This document shows, in pieces, positions 45,109-55,934 of a stretch of DNA of 64,000 nucleotides. Made by a program: the position numbers and the translations under genes. Every line of letters starts with the position of its first letter. Positions within the stretch are counted from its first letter, which is position 1. Source of the stretch: Desulfopila sp. IMCC35006. GTDB taxonomy: Bacteria; Desulfobacterota; Desulfobulbia; Desulfobulbales; Desulfocapsaceae. Below the pieces are notes generated by a model. It searched no databases. It had not been told where the DNA came from and saw only the letters and a program-made list of their open reading frames with translations. The stretch covers positions 1 through 64,000 of the forward strand of contig NZ_SWCM01000005.1 of NCBI RefSeq assembly GCF_005116645.1. Direction: 5' to 3'.

Positions 45109-45336
45109 TTAATTAAGATGTGCCGATCCTGTCAATTGTTCGATGACATGGTCAGCCCTTTGTTGATCGGTCGAAAAATTTGTCTGCAAGAAATCGGGGA
45201 AAAAGAACACCTTCAAAACGGCAAACATTATAAATAACTTTATGAAAATAATCTTCCATAGAGTCTTTCCGACGGTCATGCTTTTAAAACCGTTCCGATA
45301 AAAACGATATATCTTCCCAGGTTGAGGCAATAGCAT
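45109..45336 (-). CDS. DUF4492-type small membrane protein, cyd operon leader
   Basis: 75 residues from the ATG at 45336 with GGAGGGAATTAT upstream. It reads KIYRFYRNGFKSMTVGKTLW followed by one hydrophobic helix (IFIKLFIMFAVLKVFFF). This pattern is that of DUF4492, which I recall as a small protein co-occurring with cydAB in epsilon-type bacteria and Bacteroidota. It is the first gene of the cyd operon here, 17 nt before cydA. Probably an assembly or stability factor. Confidence 0.8.
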   Translation of the reverse strand: MLLPQPGKIYRFYRNGFKSMTVGKTLWKIIFIKLFIMFAVLKVFFFPDFLQTNFSTDQQRADHVIEQLTGSAHLN

Positions 45337-45540
45337 ATAATTCCCTCCATTATTCAATACACCCTGTCGGGATCACTCTCGCCCCGGCAGACGGGGAGAA
45401 AGCTGGATTTTTTAAACAGCCACTTGAAGTGGTAAGATACTAAACAATTCCTCTTAAACCGGCAATCAATCTAAGGAGGCATATTGCCAAATAGCTTGCA
45501 AATTTTCAAGAATAATTATCATTTGCACGCAAGGATAACA

Positions 45541-45586
45541 ACAAAAAAAGCCTTCCCTCCGCAATTTATTGCAGAAGGAAGGCTTT
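45541..45586 (-). terminator. Rho-independent terminator for the PII gene
   Basis: AAAGCCTTCC (45547-45556) and GGAAGGCTTT (45577-45586) pair perfectly over 10 bp; read on the minus strand the stem is followed by a T run. It lies 127 bp after the PII stop codon. Confidence 0.75.
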
Positions 45587-45712
45587 CTAATCCCGGCGAA
45601 TGTGAAAAAAGCCGGGATGAGTACCTTAGCGCAGGTTATCTTCTATCAAAAAGCAGCAGAAAACCCGCAGGTACTACTAGTCAGGCCCCGTCATGGCAGA
45701 GAACAGGACTAA

Positions 45713-46695
<983 letters not shown>

Positions 46696-47088
46696 ATGAT
46701 ACGCGATTTAGCCCTTGCAGCAAAAGCATCATGCAGCCTTGAAGATCAAGAATCTTTGGTTCCTCTGGTACTGCAACTGAAAAGACTGTCTGAAATGGTC
46801 TCTAAACAGGGCATCCTCGCCCTGGAAAACGAACTTCCTCAGATCAAAGACACTTTTTTAAACCTTGGCATACAACTGATTATCGATAAAGTGGAGCGGG
46901 CAAACATCCAGGATATTCTCGATTCGGATATTTATTACAATCAGTCTAACGGCAGAGAATTATTAAAAAAAATAATCACCCGAGAGGGACTTCTGCGCAT
47001 CCAGGCCGGAGATAGCCCGAGAAATGTGTTGATATGCACAAAAATATTCCTCGCCAAGGTTAACGATGCCAATTTTCAAAACCATTAA
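46696..47088 (+). CDS. Helical protein of unknown function
   Basis: 130 residues from the ATG at 46696; the upstream part of the frame has no coding character. Predicted all-helical (SLEDQESLVPLVLQLKRLSEMV, PQIKDTFLNLGIQLIID, ELLKKIITREGLLRIQ). The C-terminus overlaps the convergent glycosyltransferase gene by 4 bp. No family recognised. Confidence 0.5.
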   Translation: MIRDLALAAKASCSLEDQESLVPLVLQLKRLSEMVSKQGILALENELPQIKDTFLNLGIQLIIDKVERANIQDILDSDIYYNQSNGRELLKKIITREGLLRIQAGDSPRNVLICTKIFLAKVNDANFQNH

Positions 47089-48287
47089 GGATTGCCAGCC
47101 AGAAGGCGAGAAATATATTCTGCCGCATATGCGGCGCCGCCGGCATGCAAAGCAACGGCTGGATTCAGCTTTCTTTGCAGATGGGCCAGCAACAGCCGCT
47201 CAAGCTGCTCAGCCGAAAGCAGGGATTCAGCAACCGTCACTAGAGCTTCGCCCAAGGATTCCTGCAGTTTTTGAAGATGAATCTGCTGCTCCTCATCCTG
47301 CATTTCCCGCAGGACGACCAGGGCAGGAATATTGGCATGAATAACATCCATAAGACTGTTATAACCGCCATATATTACCGCAATCCTTGAATGCAGCAAT
47401 GCCGAAACGTATCGTTCCCCGGGCGGTTCCAGTTGACAATTTCCTGTTTCACTAAAGAGTTTCCTGATTTTCTGGCATACATCGGAATTGTTGTCCATAT
47501 CGACAAAAATCCGCCAGTCACCATAGGATTGGGGGATTTTGGCTAATACCCTTGCCAGAATCAGCAGGAAATCGATGGTTTTTTCCCCAAGCCAGGGGAT
47601 GGAGACAGTTCCGGCTATCACCCCTTCCTGTTCGAAAAGCCGTCCATTCCAGTGGGCATATTCTGCCAGCCGCACGACATATCCGCATTCAACCGGCTCC
47701 GTATTGTATTGATGCTGCAGCTGCTCACAGTGCGAATTACCGAGTACCGCACTGTCTCCGTACCAGAGCAGTGCATGATAATGATCTTTAAACAAATTTC
47801 CGGCAAACTCTGATCGGGCCTGCGCCACGGCGCCGACCACCCCGCGCACACCAAGTACCCAGAGAGCATCACTGCCTTTATCCGCCAGCAAGGCCGGGAT
47901 AAGCTCCCGGTGCTTTCCCTGCGGAGTATGGTCAACCAGAACCAGTCGCGGCCGATACAGGGAAATTAAATGGGCCATCTCTTTTGAGCGCAACCAGCCA
48001 AGCTGCGTATCGGTAAACAGCGACTTTCCCGCCACTCCGATTGATTTTCCCGCAACCACCCTCGTTGCATACGAGGGAAGTTTCAGCCAGTCAAGCGGCG
48101 CTTTGCCGATTAACTCCTGAGAAAGACTACAGCCCGAGACAAAGAGAACCTTCAGCTCCGGATACAGACGACGCAGAGCCATACCCACGCCAATGCTGCG
48201 GCTGGCATGACCAAGACCACGACCATCGTGGGCATAAATCAAAACATCCAATCTTTCGGTCTGCACTGTCGTCTCACTCTTTTTCAA
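47085..48287 (-). CDS. MurG-like predicted glycosyltransferase
   Basis: 400 residues of GT-B type. The N-terminal domain has VLIYAHDGRGLGHASRSIGVGMAL (glycine-rich acceptor loop with GxGH) and the C-terminal domain has VSALLHSRIAVIYGGYNSLMDVI, the donor-sugar GGxNS region. It resembles the COG4671 group of predicted glycosyltransferases. Acceptor and sugar unknown. It diverges from the next glycosyltransferase gene. Confidence 0.8.
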   Translation of the reverse strand: MKKSETTVQTERLDVLIYAHDGRGLGHASRSIGVGMALRRLYPELKVLFVSGCSLSQELIGKAPLDWLKLPSYATRVVAGKSIGVAGKSLFTDTQLGWLRSKEMAHLISLYRPRLVLVDHTPQGKHRELIPALLADKGSDALWVLGVRGVVGAVAQARSEFAGNLFKDHYHALLWYGDSAVLGNSHCEQLQHQYNTEPVECGYVVRLAEYAHWNGRLFEQEGVIAGTVSIPWLGEKTIDFLLILARVLAKIPQSYGDWRIFVDMDNNSDVCQKIRKLFSETGNCQLEPPGERYVSALLHSRIAVIYGGYNSLMDVIHANIPALVVLREMQDEEQQIHLQKLQESLGEALVTVAESLLSAEQLERLLLAHLQRKLNPAVALHAGGAAYAAEYISRLLAGNP

Positions 48288-48401
48288 AAAAAACCAGAGA
48301 TTAGCACTGCTTCAGAAAAGCGATGCAAAATCTTAGAATATTTGGTTTTCTGCAGCAATGCAATCTCTTTCATTTTCCCCATACGGTCGGACGACAAAGC
48401 C

Positions 48402-49517
48402 ATGAAGATCGCCTACTACATGCCGTTCAAACCCATGGACCACCGCAATCCTTCCGGTGACCTGGTCACGGGGACCGAGATTTACAATTATTTGGCCGGC
48501 AAAGGTCATGCAATCACCCTTGCCAGCAGACTCCGCTGCCGCTGGATCTATTATCGGCCGCTGGTTTTGTTGCAGCTGTTACGGGAAAAAAACCGAATCC
48601 TCCGCGAGTGCCGCACGGAAAAGCCTGACCTCTGGCTCAGTTATCATTCGTACTACAAAGCTCCGGATCTTCTGGGATCAACCTGCAGCAGGAAACTGGG
48701 AATTCCTTACGTTATTTTCCAGGGGATCTATTCAACCAAACAGCGCAGGCGAATAAAAACCCTCCCGGGCTATCTCCTCAACAGACAAGTTCTCCAATCG
48801 GCCGATCATATTTTCACCAACAAACAAAGAGATTTTACCAATCTCAAAAGGCTCATCCCGGAAAATCGACTCAGCTATATCGGTCCGGGCATTCAGCCGC
48901 AGCTGTTTCGGTTTGCAGACGACTGGAGATTAAGATTACGGCGACAATGGGCGATTGACAACGAGACGATCGTCATGACCGCCGCCATGATGCGCCCCGG
49001 CGTAAAAACCGAAGGGATTGGACTCGTGATCGAGTCGTGCAGCGAGCTTGCCCAAAATGGCTTTCCCATCCGACTGATTATTGCCGGTGACGGCACCTGC
49101 AGGCAGCAACTCGAACAAAAAGCGGCCCAGCTGCTCCCAGACCGTGTCCAGTTTCTTGGTAAAGTACCCAGGTCAGAGCTCTATCGATACTACAGCGCGG
49201 CGGACATTTTCGCCTTTCCAGGCATCCAGGAATCGCTTGGCATGGTCTACCTGGAAGCCCAGTCCTGTAACCTGCCAGTCGTTGCCTATCGGGACTGGGG
49301 CGGCGGGGAAGCGGTTGTCGACGGGCAGACCGGGTTGCTCTCCCCCGCGGCAGCGCCTTCCCTTTTCACAAAAAACATCCAACGGCTGATAGAAGACAAA
49401 ACAAAACGGGATATACTTGCCAATGCGGCCGGTGAGCACATCCGCCACAACCACGACCTGGACCGGAACTATCGCCAGTTAGAACAAAAACTCGTGCATA
49501 TGGGGTCAAATCTTTAA
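48402..49517 (+). CDS. Family 4 glycosyltransferase
   Basis: 371 residues from the ATG at 48402. KIAYYMPFKPMDHRNPSGD and GTEIYNYLAGKGH open a GT-B fold; LIIAGDGTCRQQLEQKA, VQFLGKVPRSELYRYYSAADIFAFPGIQESLGMVYLEAQSC (read as separate strands) with the EX7E donor motif and GGEAVVDGQTGLL complete it. The last four residues (GSNL) and the stop codon are encoded inside a REP-like palindrome. Confidence 0.9.
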   Translation: MKIAYYMPFKPMDHRNPSGDLVTGTEIYNYLAGKGHAITLASRLRCRWIYYRPLVLLQLLREKNRILRECRTEKPDLWLSYHSYYKAPDLLGSTCSRKLGIPYVIFQGIYSTKQRRRIKTLPGYLLNRQVLQSADHIFTNKQRDFTNLKRLIPENRLSYIGPGIQPQLFRFADDWRLRLRRQWAIDNETIVMTAAMMRPGVKTEGIGLVIESCSELAQNGFPIRLIIAGDGTCRQQLEQKAAQLLPDRVQFLGKVPRSELYRYYSAADIFAFPGIQESLGMVYLEAQSCNLPVVAYRDWGGGEAVVDGQTGLLSPAAAPSLFTKNIQRLIEDKTKRDILANAAGEHIRHNHDLDRNYRQLEQKLVHMGSNL

Positions 49518-49559
49518 TCTTGACACATCCTGCCGTGTCAAGATTAAAGATTTGACCCC
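49502..49559. repeat. REP-like perfect palindrome
   Basis: Two 25-nt arms (49502-49526 and 49535-49559; left arm starts GGGGTCAAATCTTTAATC) pair perfectly around an 8-nt loop. This GGGGTCAA... type of repeat is common in REP families linked to RAYT transposases. It may also work as a terminator. Confidence 0.8.
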
Positions 49560-49648
49560 GCTTGTACCTCCCGCCCGCAATTGTTTGACAAAATACAATT
49601 TTTATCCTAGAAAATAGGACACTATTTTTTTCAATAATGGGGGGGCTT

Positions 49649-50206
49649 ATGGAAAATCATCTTGTCAAAGATCTAATGGTGCCGATTTCCGAATATGCAA
49701 CAGTAGTTGTCGGGACATCACTGATCGACGCGATACTGACCCTGGAGAAAGCCCAGGAAACGTATACCATGCGAAAATACATGCACCGCGCGGTGCTGGT
49801 CCTTGATGAGAGCGGCCAGGTTGTCGGCAAGATCAGCCAACTGCGGGCATTAAAGGCTATTCAACCCGATCATAAGGCACATGAGGAAATTGAACGACTT
49901 AAAGCGTTCAATTTCAGTGATAATTACATTGCCCAGCTCCGCGATCTGTATCGATCCCATGGCAAGATTATGAGCGACCACTCCTTACGCCAGGCAGCCA
50001 CAAAAAAAGTAGAAGAATTCATGCAAACGCCCTCGCCCGGCGAATTCGTCTCGGAAAACAGCAGTCTCGACACGGCCATACAAAGACTGGTTGCGGGAAC
50101 ACACCTGTCTCTTTTAGTCACCCGTGATGATAAGATAGTCGGTATCCTGAGAATTTCCGATGTCTTTGCCGCCGTTTTTCACAAAATGACCAGTCTCGAC
50201 AACTGA
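49649..50206 (+). CDS. CBS-domain pair protein
   Basis: 185 residues from the ATG at 49649 after a G run. Two CBS motifs: residues about 5-75 (VKDLMVPISEYATVVVG...VVGKISQLRALKAI) and about 120-180 (EEFMQTPSPGEFVSENSSLDTAIQRL...KIVGILRISDVFAAV), joined by a helical insert. CBS pairs bind adenosine nucleotides and regulate partners. The next gene (50250) may be co-transcribed. Confidence 0.85.
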   Translation: MENHLVKDLMVPISEYATVVVGTSLIDAILTLEKAQETYTMRKYMHRAVLVLDESGQVVGKISQLRALKAIQPDHKAHEEIERLKAFNFSDNYIAQLRDLYRSHGKIMSDHSLRQAATKKVEEFMQTPSPGEFVSENSSLDTAIQRLVAGTHLSLLVTRDDKIVGILRISDVFAAVFHKMTSLDN

Positions 50207-50249
50207 TCCCGAGCTATAGTCCACTTTCAATACTCCCTGAGGATATCTT

Positions 50250-51671
50250 ATGAAAGAACTGCAAAAACTTTTTAATAGAATTGTCCAGAGAGTCAATATC
50301 AATCTCAGAGAATTGAAATTTGACGTCAGCCCCTACGCCGATGCCCTGATCCCGCCGGATCAGATGAATAAGTTTTACGCCTTTTACGGTATAACCCCTG
50401 ATCATCCGCTCGATCTGCACTTTGAGCATTCCGCCCTGGCCGGCAGCTATTTCCTGGGAAAATGCCGGGTCAGGAACTCGCTGTTATATAAAAGTGATAT
50501 CCGCGGCGACGAACTGAAGCGAAAAAATGATGTCCGTAAATTCAATAGTTTCACCATCACCCTGACCAAAGATGAAATTATCGATATCGAGGACAGCGCC
50601 CTAGTCAAAACCCTGGTGCACAATTACTCCCACGACCCGGAAACCCCGGAAAAATTCTTTATAAAAGACACCCTGGCCATGGACTACGCCAACATCCATG
50701 GTGCTCCGTCCGACGGCTGTTTTCTCGGCCCCTTCGCCACCGTCGATCTCACCACCATGCGTGACTGCGTGATCGGCGCATATTCGTACATCCAGGCCGG
50801 CGAAATCAATCACCTCAAGGTCGATCCCGGCACAATCTGGGTAAACAGCCCCGGTAATTTCAACTTTTTCTATAAATATCCGCAGGAACCACTGGCTCAT
50901 TACGTCTCACTTTCCCCGGACAATGTTCCATGGGGCATCCTGATTGATTTTATTGATGAGCGAAAGGATCAATTCCAGCGCGTATTCGACTTTGTCAATC
51001 TTGACACAATAGAGTCCGTCCCCGAGACCGCCTCGCTTGACCGATATGCGGTGGTCCTGCCCAATATTAAAATCGCCGACAATGTGCTGGTTGCCCAAAG
51101 GGCCTATATAGAAAATTCAAGCCTCGGCAAGGGTGCCAACGCCCAGGAAAACTGCTTTATCATCAATTCATGCCTGGAGGGATATAATGTCACCGCCCAT
51201 GGCGCCAAAATAATCGAGGCCCGCCTGGGATCGAATGTTTTTGTGGGATTCAACAGCTTTCTCTACGGGAAAAAAGAGAGCCGACTCAAGATCGGCAGGG
51301 GATGCGTGATCATGCCCCATACCATTATCGATGTCGACCAGCCCCTGGAGATCCCCGAGGAACATATCGTCTGGGGCCTGATTAGAAACAGTGAAGAACT
51401 GCGCACCAATTCCATGTCGCTGGCAGAACTGGCCAGTGTCGAATGCTCTTTTACCAAGGGACGCATGCACTTTGAGGGCAAAGGGGCACTGCTAGTCAAT
51501 GCTTTCAAGGAGCGGATCCAGCATATCCTCGAGGCCAACGGCGCCTTTTTTGAAGATGGTGCAAATGCCGGCCATGCCCAGCGCAACCAGAAACTTTCCC
51601 TGAACACCATCCAGCCGTTCCAGTTTGGGGAGATGGTTGGGATGTATCCCAGTATCAGGATATTGCCGTAG
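50250..51671 (+). CDS. Left-handed beta-helix (hexapeptide repeat) protein
   Basis: 473 residues. The middle and later parts show hexapeptide-type repeats (VLPNIKIADNVLVAQRAYIENSSLGKGANAQENCFIINSCL, IIEARLGSNVFVGFNSFLYG), separated by non-repetitive segments, as in acyltransferase-like or sugar-phosphate enzymes. Catalytic residues cannot be assigned. Between a CBS protein and a DUF2062 protein. Confidence 0.65.
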   Translation: MKELQKLFNRIVQRVNINLRELKFDVSPYADALIPPDQMNKFYAFYGITPDHPLDLHFEHSALAGSYFLGKCRVRNSLLYKSDIRGDELKRKNDVRKFNSFTITLTKDEIIDIEDSALVKTLVHNYSHDPETPEKFFIKDTLAMDYANIHGAPSDGCFLGPFATVDLTTMRDCVIGAYSYIQAGEINHLKVDPGTIWVNSPGNFNFFYKYPQEPLAHYVSLSPDNVPWGILIDFIDERKDQFQRVFDFVNLDTIESVPETASLDRYAVVLPNIKIADNVLVAQRAYIENSSLGKGANAQENCFIINSCLEGYNVTAHGAKIIEARLGSNVFVGFNSFLYGKKESRLKIGRGCVIMPHTIIDVDQPLEIPEEHIVWGLIRNSEELRTNSMSLAELASVECSFTKGRMHFEGKGALLVNAFKERIQHILEANGAFFEDGANAGHAQRNQKLSLNTIQPFQFGEMVGMYPSIRILP

Positions 51672-51682
51672 GCTCAGGCAGC

Positions 51683-52255
51683 ATGTACTATACAATAATG
51701 GCAGAATCCCCCCCTAAAAAAAACCGCCGCAACCTGCTCATGCGAACACGCCCGGTGTTACGATGGGTTATCAAGCTGCGCAGTTCACCGCGTGCCATCG
51801 CCGGAGGCTTGGCACTGGGAACCTTTATTGCTTTCACGCCGACAGTCGGCGTACAGCTCGTCCTGGCCTTTGTGGCTGCCACAATTTTTAATATGAACCG
51901 TCCGGCAGCAATGATCCCGGTCTGGATCACCAACCCGGTAACTGTAGCGCCGATTTACACCTTTTGCTACTGGCTTGGAACTACGGTGTGGGCTGGCCCT
52001 CCCCTGTCAAAAGTATCCGGGCTTTTCATTGATATCGGACGAACCCTGGGTCATCTTGAATTCTGGAATATCAAAGAGCAGTTCTTTGCCGTTTTGCAGA
52101 TGGGTAAAGAGATACTTATTCCCCTGCTCATTGGGAGCGTTGCAATCGGTGTCGTCTCCGGTATTCTCGTGTATGTTCTTTCACTCAAACTTTTGTCCAT
52201 TTTTTTTAGCAGAAGGTCGCAAAAGCACTTGTTGAATCACCGAAAAGATCGCTAG
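51683..52255 (+). CDS. DUF2062 membrane protein
   Basis: 190 residues; the start could also be the ATG five codons downstream. SSPRAIAGGLALGTFIAFTPTVGVQLVLAFV and WITNPVTVAPIYTFCYWLGT are the DUF2062 signature, with three or four membrane helices. Such proteins often lie near glycosyltransferase or lipid genes. Function unknown. Confidence 0.85.
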   Translation: MYYTIMAESPPKKNRRNLLMRTRPVLRWVIKLRSSPRAIAGGLALGTFIAFTPTVGVQLVLAFVAATIFNMNRPAAMIPVWITNPVTVAPIYTFCYWLGTTVWAGPPLSKVSGLFIDIGRTLGHLEFWNIKEQFFAVLQMGKEILIPLLIGSVAIGVVSGILVYVLSLKLLSIFFSRRSQKHLLNHRKDR

Positions 52256-52472
52256 TCGAAACATTTTCTTTCTATAAACATTTCAAGCAAAACAATGGAT
52301 TAAGTTATACAACGACCCAAAGTTCCGCTCTATTCCATTTCCAGGAACTTCAAAAAAACTTGCCTGCCAGTTCTTATGTGAGTACATTAGCTCAACTTTA
52401 TTTTATGCTTTTTGCAAGAAAACAATGGCTTGCTTGCCATGTCTCCCACATATTCTTCCAGGTGCAGTTTTA

Positions 52473-53543
52473 ATGACAATCCTAGTAACCGGCGGTGCCG
52501 GCTTTATCGGCAGCAATTTCATTCTTGATTGGCTGGCACTGCATGATGAACCGATCGTTAATCTCGATAACCTCACCTATGCTGGAAACCTGCAAAATCT
52601 GGCAAGCATCGCAACTGATCCAAAGCATATTTTTGTTAAGGGTGATATTGCTGATTATGACCTCGTTTCAGCTCTTTTGAACAAGCACCAGGTCCGGGCT
52701 ATAGTAAATTTTGCCGCCGAGAGCCATGTCGACCGATCAATTCATGGCCCGGACGATTTTATTCAAACGAATATTGTCGGAACCTTTCGCTTGCTTGAAG
52801 CTGTGCGTTATTACTGGAATGAACTGACGGATCAGAAGAAGAAAGATTTTCGTTTTCTCCATGTCTCAACCGATGAGGTCTATGGTTCACTGGCCCCGGC
52901 AAGCCCTCCGTTCGCCGAAACGAACCGGTATGAACCGAATAGTCCCTATTCGGCCAGCAAGGCGGCATCCGATCATCTGGTTCGCGCCTATCACCACACC
53001 TACGGATTGCCGGTCCTGACGACTAACTGCTCCAACAATTATGGCCCGTATCAGTTCCCCGAAAAACTGATCCCGCTCTGCATCCACAACGCACTCGCCG
53101 GAAAACCCTTACCTATATATGGCGATGGGCAACAGATCAGGGATTGGCTCTATGTGGCAGACCACTGCAGCTCAATCCGCTCGGTACTTGATGGCGGGCA
53201 TGTCGGAGAAGTCTACAATGTGGGTGGCTGGAACGAGAAGACTAATCTGGAGGTCGTGCATACCATTTGCGACATCCTTGACGAAATGGTTCCACCGAGA
53301 TCCGGTTTTGCGTTTTCGACCTACCGGTCGCTGATCACCTATGTAACAGACCGCCCTGGACACGACCGACGCTATGCAATTGATGCGGCTAAAATCGAAC
53401 GCGAGCTTGACTGGCAGCCGGCTGAAAATTTCACATCGGGTATTCGAAAAACCGTGGCCTGGTATCTTGACCATCAGGATTGGGTAGCAAATATCACCAG
53501 CGGCGCGTATCGCGAGTGGGTGGAGAAGCAATATAAGGCATGA
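52473..53543 (+). CDS. rfbB: dTDP-glucose 4,6-dehydratase
   Basis: 356 residues from the ATG at 52473. TILVTGGAGFIGSNFI binds NAD; HVSTDEVYGSL with the Thr-Asp-Glu of the dehydratase, and YSASKAASDHLVRAYHHTYGLP with YxxxK, complete the active site. It makes dTDP-4-keto-6-deoxyglucose, the second step to dTDP-L-rhamnose. First of an overlapping rmlBDAC operon. Confidence 0.96.
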   Translation: MTILVTGGAGFIGSNFILDWLALHDEPIVNLDNLTYAGNLQNLASIATDPKHIFVKGDIADYDLVSALLNKHQVRAIVNFAAESHVDRSIHGPDDFIQTNIVGTFRLLEAVRYYWNELTDQKKKDFRFLHVSTDEVYGSLAPASPPFAETNRYEPNSPYSASKAASDHLVRAYHHTYGLPVLTTNCSNNYGPYQFPEKLIPLCIHNALAGKPLPIYGDGQQIRDWLYVADHCSSIRSVLDGGHVGEVYNVGGWNEKTNLEVVHTICDILDEMVPPRSGFAFSTYRSLITYVTDRPGHDRRYAIDAAKIERELDWQPAENFTSGIRKTVAWYLDHQDWVANITSGAYREWVEKQYKA

Positions 53544-54463
53544 AGATTTTACTGTTGGGAAAAGATGGCCAACTCGGCTGGGAGCTGCAGCGGTCACTGG
53601 CGCCATTGGGTGAGGTTACCGCCTGTGGACGCAATGAGGCTGATCTGACAAAGCTGACGGAATTGCGGGCCCTAGTTCGTGCTACCTCACCCCAGATTAT
53701 CGTCAACGCAGCCGCTTATACTGCTGTTGACCAGGCCGAATCCGAGCCAGAACAGGCTTTTCTCATCAACAGCGAGGCTGTCGATCTACTGGCACAGGAG
53801 GCCTGTCTGCTGAACAGCTGGCTGATCCATTACTCCACCGATTATGTCTTTGATGGCACGGAAAACGGTGCGTACGTGGAAACGGATACCCCCGCTCCTC
53901 TTGGTGTCTATGGGCAAAGCAAGTTGTCGGGCGAAGAGGCTGTCCGTGCTTCGGGTTGCCAACACCTGATCCTTCGGACGAGCTGGGTCTATGCTGCTCG
54001 AGGCAACAATTTCATTAAAACGATGCTTCGACTTGCCAGTGAGCGCGATGAGCTCAAAGTTGTCTGTGATCAAATCGGTGCGCCGACAAGTGCTGAGCTG
54101 CTCGCCGATGTCACCGCTTACTGCCTGTATCGTCTGCAGTATGATGCATCCTTTTCCATCGAAAAGAGTGGAACATATCATCTTACAGCGAGTGGAATAA
54201 CCAGTTGGCACGGCTTTGCCCGGTTGATCCTGGAAGAAGCCTTTGAGCATGGCGTTGAACTTCGGGCAACCGCTAAAAATGTGCTGGCTATCCCCACCTC
54301 GGACTATCCCCTGCCAGCAAAACGTCCGGCGAATTCGCAACTCACAACCGAAAAAATACGCAACACCTTTAACCTGGAATTACCGCCCTGGCAGCTTCAT
54401 GCAAAACGTGCTCTAGCTGAAATCGTCAGCTGCAACGGGCTAACCCAAAAAAAATTCCCATGA
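53540..54463 (+). CDS. rfbD: dTDP-4-dehydrorhamnose reductase
   Basis: 307 residues overlapping rfbB by 4 bp (ATGA). [19 protein letters not shown] (NADPH site), [27 protein letters not shown] and [12 protein letters not shown] (YxxxK) are RmlD motifs. It carries out the last step of dTDP-L-rhamnose synthesis. Confidence 0.96.
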   Translation: MKILLLGKDGQLGWELQRSLAPLGEVTACGRNEADLTKLTELRALVRATSPQIIVNAAAYTAVDQAESEPEQAFLINSEAVDLLAQEACLLNSWLIHYSTDYVFDGTENGAYVETDTPAPLGVYGQSKLSGEEAVRASGCQHLILRTSWVYAARGNNFIKTMLRLASERDELKVVCDQIGAPTSAELLADVTAYCLYRLQYDASFSIEKSGTYHLTASGITSWHGFARLILEEAFEHGVELRATAKNVLAIPTSDYPLPAKRPANSQLTTEKIRNTFNLELPPWQLHAKRALAEIVSCNGLTQKKFP

Positions 54464-55389
54464 TAAGCCCTTATACACCCAATATCGTCGCCAAACCACT
54501 GGTCACTCAGCGCCGCAAGGGAATTATCCTTGCCGGCGGTGCTGGAACACGTTTGCACCCTGCTACCCTGGCTGTATCAAAGCAGCTGCTGCCGGTGTAC
54601 GATAAACCTATGATCTATTATCCGCTCAGCACCCTTATGCTGGCTGGGGTTCGGGACATTCTGGTTATTTCCACGCCACAGGACACGCCACGTTTCGAAC
54701 AGCTTCTCGGCTCAGGTGAACAATGGGGGCTGAATGTGCAATACGCAGTGCAACTAGAGCCGCAGGGCCTGGCCCAGGCCTTTATAATCGGCGAATCTTT
54801 TATTGGCGATGACTTGTCTGTTCTGGTGTTGGGCGATAATATTTTTTATGGTCATGATATCCATCAATTGCTTGGTAGCGCCATGACCCGTACGCAAGGG
54901 GCGAGCGTGTTTGCCTACCGGGTACAAGATCCAGAACGTTACGGAGTGGTTGATTTCGATGCTGCCGGCAAAGTTTTATCCCTGGAAGAAAAACCCAAAA
55001 AGCCAAAATCCAATTATGTCGTCACCGGTTTATATTTTTATGATCAGCAGGTCGTCGAACTGGCCAAAAGCCTTCACCCTTCAGCACGTGGCGAGTTGGA
55101 AATAACCGATCTCAACCGCTTATATCTGGAAAAAGGCCAGCTTAATGTCGAAATCATGGGCCGAGGCTACGCCTGGCTCGACACCGGTACCCATGATTCC
55201 TTACTTGATGCGAGCAAGTTCATTTCCGTTCTCGAAAAAAGACAAGGCTTTAAAGTCGCTTGCCCCGAAGAAATCGCTTTTCGACAGAAATGGATCGATA
55301 GTGCTCAGGTGGAGCGTCTCGCTGAACCGATGATTAAAAATGGTTACGGCCAGTATTTATTGCAGCTGCTGAAGGAGAGGATCATTTAA
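54460..55389 (+). CDS. rfbA: Glucose-1-phosphate thymidylyltransferase
   Basis: 309 residues with an N-terminal extension of about 20. [38 protein letters not shown] (glycine-rich site, read across the turn), [11 protein letters not shown] and [20 protein letters not shown] are RmlA motifs. It makes dTDP-glucose, the pathway's first step. Overlaps rfbD and rfbC by a few bases. Confidence 0.96.
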   Translation: MISPYTPNIVAKPLVTQRRKGIILAGGAGTRLHPATLAVSKQLLPVYDKPMIYYPLSTLMLAGVRDILVISTPQDTPRFEQLLGSGEQWGLNVQYAVQLEPQGLAQAFIIGESFIGDDLSVLVLGDNIFYGHDIHQLLGSAMTRTQGASVFAYRVQDPERYGVVDFDAAGKVLSLEEKPKKPKSNYVVTGLYFYDQQVVELAKSLHPSARGELEITDLNRLYLEKGQLNVEIMGRGYAWLDTGTHDSLLDASKFISVLEKRQGFKVACPEEIAFRQKWIDSAQVERLAEPMIKNGYGQYLLQLLKERII

Positions 55390-55934
55390 TGAAAGTTACT
55401 CGTCTTGAAATCCCTGAGGTATGCCTGCTTGAACCAAAGGTGTTTGGTGACGAACGGGGTTTTTTCTTTGAAAGCTTCAATCAGCGCCAGTTCAATGAAG
55501 CTATCGGCAAAGAAGTAATTTTTGTGCAGGACAATCACTCTCGCTCGGTAAAAAATGTCTTGCGCGGTCTGCATTATCAGATTCAACGCCCACAAGGCAA
55601 ATTGGTGCGGGTAGTGCAGGGCGAGGTATTTGATGTGGCTGTGGATATTCGCCGCAGTTCGCCCACCTTCGGGCAGCACGTAGCGCTCGAACTGTCCGCC
55701 GAAAACAAACGCATGCTCTGGATACCCGAAGGCTTCGCACATGGTTTTATGGTGCTTTCAGATACCGCTGAGTTTCTCTACAAAACCACCGACTACTGGG
55801 CTCCCGAATTTGAACGCTGCATTGCCTGGAATGACCCAGCCATCGACATCCGATGGCCCATCCAAAGTGAACCTACTTTGTCCACCAAAGACCAACAGGC
55901 GAAACCATTGGCAGACGCGGAGCACTTCGCATGA
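55389..55934 (+). CDS. rfbC: dTDP-4-dehydrorhamnose 3,5-epimerase
   Basis: 181 residues. FGDERGFFFESFNQRQFNEA, NHSRSVKNVLRGLHYQ (catalytic His), VRVVQGEVFDVAVDIRRSSPTFGQ and WIPEGFAHGF are RmlC motifs. It epimerises the 4-keto sugar before RmlD. It overlaps the ABC permease gene by 4 bp. Confidence 0.96.
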   Translation: MKVTRLEIPEVCLLEPKVFGDERGFFFESFNQRQFNEAIGKEVIFVQDNHSRSVKNVLRGLHYQIQRPQGKLVRVVQGEVFDVAVDIRRSSPTFGQHVALELSAENKRMLWIPEGFAHGFMVLSDTAEFLYKTTDYWAPEFERCIAWNDPAIDIRWPIQSEPTLSTKDQQAKPLADAEHFA

